From NCBI RefSeq assembly GCF_000003815.2, contig NC_049989.1, forward strand, positions 22,304,316-22,325,991: a stretch of DNA of 21,676 bases, read 5' to 3'. Shown here one piece after another: positions 18,425-21,676 of this stretch (position 1 is the stretch's first letter; each line of letters begins with the position of its first letter). Source of the stretch: Branchiostoma floridae (taxonomy: Eukaryota; Chordata; Leptocardii; Amphioxiformes; Branchiostomatidae). Made by a program: the position numbers and the translations under genes. Below the pieces are notes generated by a model. The model did no database searches. It had not been told where the DNA came from and was given only the letters and a program-made list of their open reading frames with translations.

Positions 18425-19835
18425 ATGATGGTGAAGAGGCTGCTGGTTCTGCTGCTGATCGTCCTGAAGGAGGCTGGACCGACAGCAGCGCAAACCTGCA
18501 GCAGCAGCAGCTGTACATCCACATCCTGTCGCTGCTGGAACATGGGACTGACCAGCGTCCCCCAGGACCTGCCCACAACCATCACTCGCCTTGACTTGTC
18601 TGGCAACTCCATTACAACCTTAAGTCAGGCTGATTTTTCAAGATATGGAAGTTTGGATTACCTGTCACTGCACCAAAATCAGATTTCCATAATCAATGAT
18701 GAAACATTTCAGGAATTGACTAACTTACAGAACCTGTATCTTGGAGGTAACCAGTTAGCTAGTCTCCCTGTTAACACATTTGTGGGACTTGTTAACCTTT
18801 TTTACTTGAGCCTTTACGATAATAAGCTCACCAGCCTTCCAGCTGGTATATTTGAGGGACTTGGTAAACTAAAGGGATTGGATATTGAAGGAAATCAGTT
18901 GAGCAGTCTTCCAGCTGGTATATTTGAGGGACTTAATGACCTCATCTACTTGTACATTTACGATAACCAATTGACTAGCCTTCCAGCTGGTATATTTGAG
19001 GGACTTGGTAAACTAGAGTCATTGGATATTGAAGGAAATCAGTTGACTAGCCTTCCAGCTGGTATATTTGAGGGACNNNNNNNNNNNNNNNNNNNNNNNN
19101 NNNNNNNNNNNNNNNNNNNNNNNNNNNNNNNNNNNNNNNNNNNNNNNNNNNNNNNNNNNNNNNNNNNNNNNNNNNNAGGGACTTGGTAACCTAGAGGAAT
19201 TGAAGCTTTACGGTAACCAGTTGACCAGTCTTCCAGCTGGTATATTTGAGGGACTTGGTAAACTAGAGGAAATTGATATGGAAGGAAATCTGTTGTCTAG
19301 TCTTTCAGCTGATATATTTGAGGGACTTGGCAACCTGACTTACTTGTTCCTTTACGATAATCAGTTGACCAGCCTTCCGGCCGACATAGTCCCAGTGTTG
19401 GCCGCCATTCGCACCGTTGACCTTTCTGACAACCCCTGGCAGTGCGACTGCAACATGCTTCCCTTTAAACAACTGATGAACGGTTCTCATGACTTTGCAG
19501 GTGATATCATTTGCGCCGGACCCACTAGCCCCACTAACCTTACTGGTCTAAGCTTGCTAAACGATGTAACACCTGACGATATGTGTCCAGAGACCACAAA
19601 AGCTCCCTCCACTGCTAGAACCTCGCCCCCAGCATCTACCCTCAAACCTGCAGCAAGTTGCGACAGCGATTTTTGGAAAAAGTGTGTCGAAAGAAAGTTT
19701 TGGAGAAGGGAATATTGCGGAGGCAGGTTTTGTAGTAAGTGCCGCAGGAGGTTTCGGCCGATTTGTCCGAATTATCGCAAAACACGACCGAACCCAGTTT
19801 GTCTCCTCGAATTCAGGGAGTCATGTGGTACCTAA
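18425..19835 (+). CDS. Secreted VLR-like leucine-rich-repeat protein with cationic Cys-rich tail (interrupted by gap)
   Basis: Predicted secreted LRR protein, probably a recognition or adhesion molecule; the ligand is unknown. Start: ATG 18425 (or 18428), then a signal peptide (about residues 1-23, MMVKRLLVLLLIVLKEAG...). Next is an LRRNT cap with Cys 25, 30, 35 and 37, then 24-residue LRRs of the form LxxLxLxxNQLTSLPAGIFEGLxx: seven before the gap and three complete after it. The LRRCT cap begins NPWQCDC, with two further Cys. A Thr/Pro/Ser stalk and a ~56-residue tail with eight Cys and net charge about +10 end at the stop at 19833-19835. No transmembrane or GPI segment is visible. Cap-LRR-cap-stalk order recalls agnathan VLRs, and VLR-like proteins are known in amphioxus; the basic Cys-rich tail differs. 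The frame changes across the 100-N gap because its size is a placeholder, not a real frameshift. The visible coding region is otherwise one exon. Confidence 0.92.
19077..19176. other. Assembly gap of unknown size (100 N) inside the LRR array
   Basis: Both sides end in the same AGGGAC word of the 72-nt LRR unit, so repeat collapse caused the gap. Whole-unit spacing and reading frame both require 66 + 72k missing bases, not 100. Confidence 0.95.
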
Positions 19836-19935
19836 ACACACATCTTAACCTGTCACAAACTGTGAAAGGGTATAGTGGGCTTTATAACAGCTGTAAGGCT
19901 TCATGCCAGGTGCCACAAGCTTTAGGACAGGTGTT

Positions 19936-20310
19936 ACTCACACACTAACTCACTCACTCACACAACCACACACTCAGACAACCTCACACTCACTCACTCA
20001 CTCACTCACTCACACACTAACTCACTTACTCAGACAACCACACACTCAGACAACCACAGACTCTCAGTCACTCACTCACTCATAGATCACTTACACTCCA
20101 TCCGTTACTCGCTCATCACTCACACTCGCACTCACTCACCAATCACATACACATTCACACACACGTTCGCACACTCTCTCACACACACTCATATACTCAC
20201 CACTCACACACACACACACACACATCACCCACTCACACAACAATCACTCACAGACCCACTCACCCATGAATCACTCGCTCACTCACACACACTGACTCAC
20301 TCAACCCTTA
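19936..20310. repeat. CTCA/CACA-rich satellite
   Basis: Begins about 100 bp after the LRR stop codon. Irregular runs of ACTC, CACA and ACACTCAGACAACC words, including duplicated CCACACTCAGACAACC segments (about 19966 and 20038). The plus ORF 19903-20085 is this repeat translated. Confidence 0.9.
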
Positions 20311-20428
20311 TCTTCTTCGGGATGCGTCGAGCCAACTCGAGGAACCAAAAACTATGGGTACATGTATTCTTACAGGTGCCTGTGAAAGACAGAAGTATTT
20401 TAGACTTAGAGGTATCTTTTGCTTACCA

Positions 20429-20733
20429 AAAACTGTAGGCATATGTAGGTTCAGAGGTACCTACCCAAAACTGTAGGCATATGTAGGTTTAGAGGTACCT
20501 ACCCAAAACTGTAGGTACATGTAGATTTAGAGGTGCCTACCCAAAACTGTAGGTACCTGTAGGTTTAGAGGTGCCTACCCAAAACTGAAGGTACCTGTAG
20601 GTTTAGTGATGCCTACCCAAAACTGTAGGCATATGTAGGTTTAGAGGTGCCTGTCCAAATCTGTAGGTACATGTAGGTTTAGAAGTGCCTGTCCAAAACT
20701 GAAGGTACTTGTAGGTCTAGTGATGTTTTATCA
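20429..20733. repeat. 38-bp minisatellite, eight copies
   Basis: Units start AAAACTGTAGG at 20429, 20467, 20505, 20543, 20581, 20619, 20657 and 20695, with exact 38-bp spacing. Each carries GTA(C/T)-TGTAGGTTTAGAGGT and ends CCTACCC or CCTGTCC. A degenerate copy precedes the array (20346-20428). Confidence 0.95.
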
Positions 20734-21676
20734 TTACGTGTCTGGAAAAAGGTATGAGCCACAAAAGTCTAGACACAGATGGTCCTAGGTTCCACAACTA
20801 CATACCAATATATAAGAACAGTCATGGCAGCAGATTCTGGAGAGGCCCCACAGGTCAAATCGTGTTTTGGTATAACAACAAGTCAAAAACTGAAAAAGAA
20901 TTTTAAGTCTTGGCCCACGTGTTACCGCTGTTCTAGACAATGGATCTGGTGCAGATTACTAGAATGTGTGGTCATCATGTGACGATTTTGAACTCTACAT
21001 CCCTACACAAAATAAAGTGCTTACCAACAAGCTTTCGATCAGTCCTCTGATCCTTGTGAAGTGGAAATGACCCAAAGCCTAAGTCAGACATCCAGACCGG
21101 AAGTGTGACGTCAGCAATGGGTTAAATGTGCTTGGAAGTCAGTATCGGCCCCCGCCTCGGTTGAGGGAAGGTTGGTGGGCTTTGATGCAAATGGCCTCTC
21201 ACTCCTCTGAGACAGTAATCCTGTTTGGAATCTTCACCTTGTCGAAATGCACAGAGAAGTCATTAAAGGAAAAAGAAACTCCCAGAGACTCCCAGCCCCA
21301 CAAGTATGCAAACAGCGGTGTGGCTTTGTTTTGTATGAGAATTTGACAATCAGATAGTAAAACGTTTAAAAGTTGGACCACAGTCCTACAAATGTGAAAG
21401 TACCCAGTGATATAACAATTTCCTTCCATATCACACATAACGACAAAGATATGCATTACCCGAAAATTTGTGATACGATTGAATTTTTGTTTATCCATAT
21501 ATATTATTTTATTAAAATATATTATCTGGTAATATCTTACGTTAAAAAACTTTATGATGGAAGGGCTTGTTTCATTACGTTATACAAAGACTAATGTATA
21601 TGTAACTTGTATGGTGGCACTTTCCTCCAACTTTACCCATCGATAATATCTTCAGGTTGATCTAATCATAATTTCA
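20734..21676. other. Intergenic stretch at the right end
   Basis: Contains an AATAAA at about 21009, ORFs without motifs (20779-20982, 21128-21346, 21199-21498 minus, 21373-21594) and AT-rich DNA to the end. An ATATATAAG word 10 bp before an ATGG at 20824 is too close to be a conventional TATA/start pair. Confidence 0.4.
21096..21113 (+). promoter_or_regulatory. Abutting ETS and CRE sites
   Basis: ACCGGAAGTG (21096-21105, an ETS-family consensus) is followed with no gap by the full palindromic CRE TGACGTCA (21106-21113). Paired ETS and CRE sites are common in broadly active animal promoters. No exon is recognised downstream. Confidence 0.45.

Noticed and set aside
18280-18594. ORF with a signal-peptide-like start (ATG 18283) overlapping the LRR start
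   Set aside because: The hydrophobic part is a translated splice-type pyrimidine tract and the rest is the LRR exon in a wrong frame; kept only as a note on the splice sites.
19076-19179. Frameshift in the LRR gene
   Set aside because: The frame change coincides exactly with a placeholder gap of 100 N; whole LRR units restore the frame.
19903-20085. 60-residue Thr/His/Ser-rich ORF
   Set aside because: Translation of the CTCA satellite.
20779-20982. Possible first exon around ATG 20824 with an upstream TATA-like word
   Set aside because: The TATA-like word is only about 10 bp from the ATG, the donor-like CAG/GTCAAA is weak, and the peptide has no motif.
1-21676. CRISPR array, operon or prokaryotic defence system
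   Set aside because: The tandem arrays lack unique spacers and the window has eukaryotic features throughout.

Overview
The window looks like draft nuclear DNA from an invertebrate chordate, most likely an amphioxus (Branchiostoma). That is inferred from the style of the single clear gene (a secreted VLR-like leucine-rich-repeat protein), the mix of CR1/L2-type LINE and tRNA-derived SINE remnants, MITEs with hAT-like ends, and very dense micro- and minisatellites. Splice-site-like signals, AATAAA sites, CpG-rich patches, low coding density and two N gaps (761 N and exactly 100 N) all indicate a eukaryotic shotgun assembly. There are no operons and no CRISPR array.

Layout. 1-780: a 51-bp GC-rich minisatellite followed by a 500-bp CT-rich satellite. 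840-2900: retroelement 3' ends, a GC-rich island with one small unexplained ORF (1920-2213), a (TAA)n run and two antisense remnants of one repeat family. 3230-3640: a 60-65-bp tandem repeat and a compact promoter-like cluster (GC box, TATA box, RFX X-box, CCAAT, CRE-like). 4222-4291: six E-box cores at 12-bp spacing. 4830-5360: CpG-rich patch with a CCAAT box. 5680-7550: two diverged copies of one dispersed repeat. 6795-6838: a small perfect palindrome between direct repeats. 7990-8280: tRNA-derived SINE on the minus strand. 8572-9004: a 433-bp MITE with an 8-bp target duplication. 9569-9582: second X-box. 11040-12346: C-tracts, a 51-bp-arm foldback and nested tandem repeats running into the first gap. 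14723-14799: one candidate exon. 15633-15743: a tandem repeat with a palindromic core. 16641-~18060: a decayed, internally deleted LINE on the minus strand. 18394-19835: the LRR gene, broken by the 100-N gap. 19936-20733: CTCA satellite and a 38-bp minisatellite. 21096-21113: abutting ETS and CRE sites.

The LRR gene is the only well-supported protein-coding gene. It has a signal peptide, an LRR N-terminal cap, at least 10 visible LRRs, an LRR C-terminal cap, a Thr/Pro/Ser-rich stalk and an unusual strongly cationic tail with eight cysteines. Its repeats alternate between two types in a 144-nt higher-order unit, which lets the size of the assembly gap be predicted. Everything else is repeats, regulatory-looking motifs or tentative.
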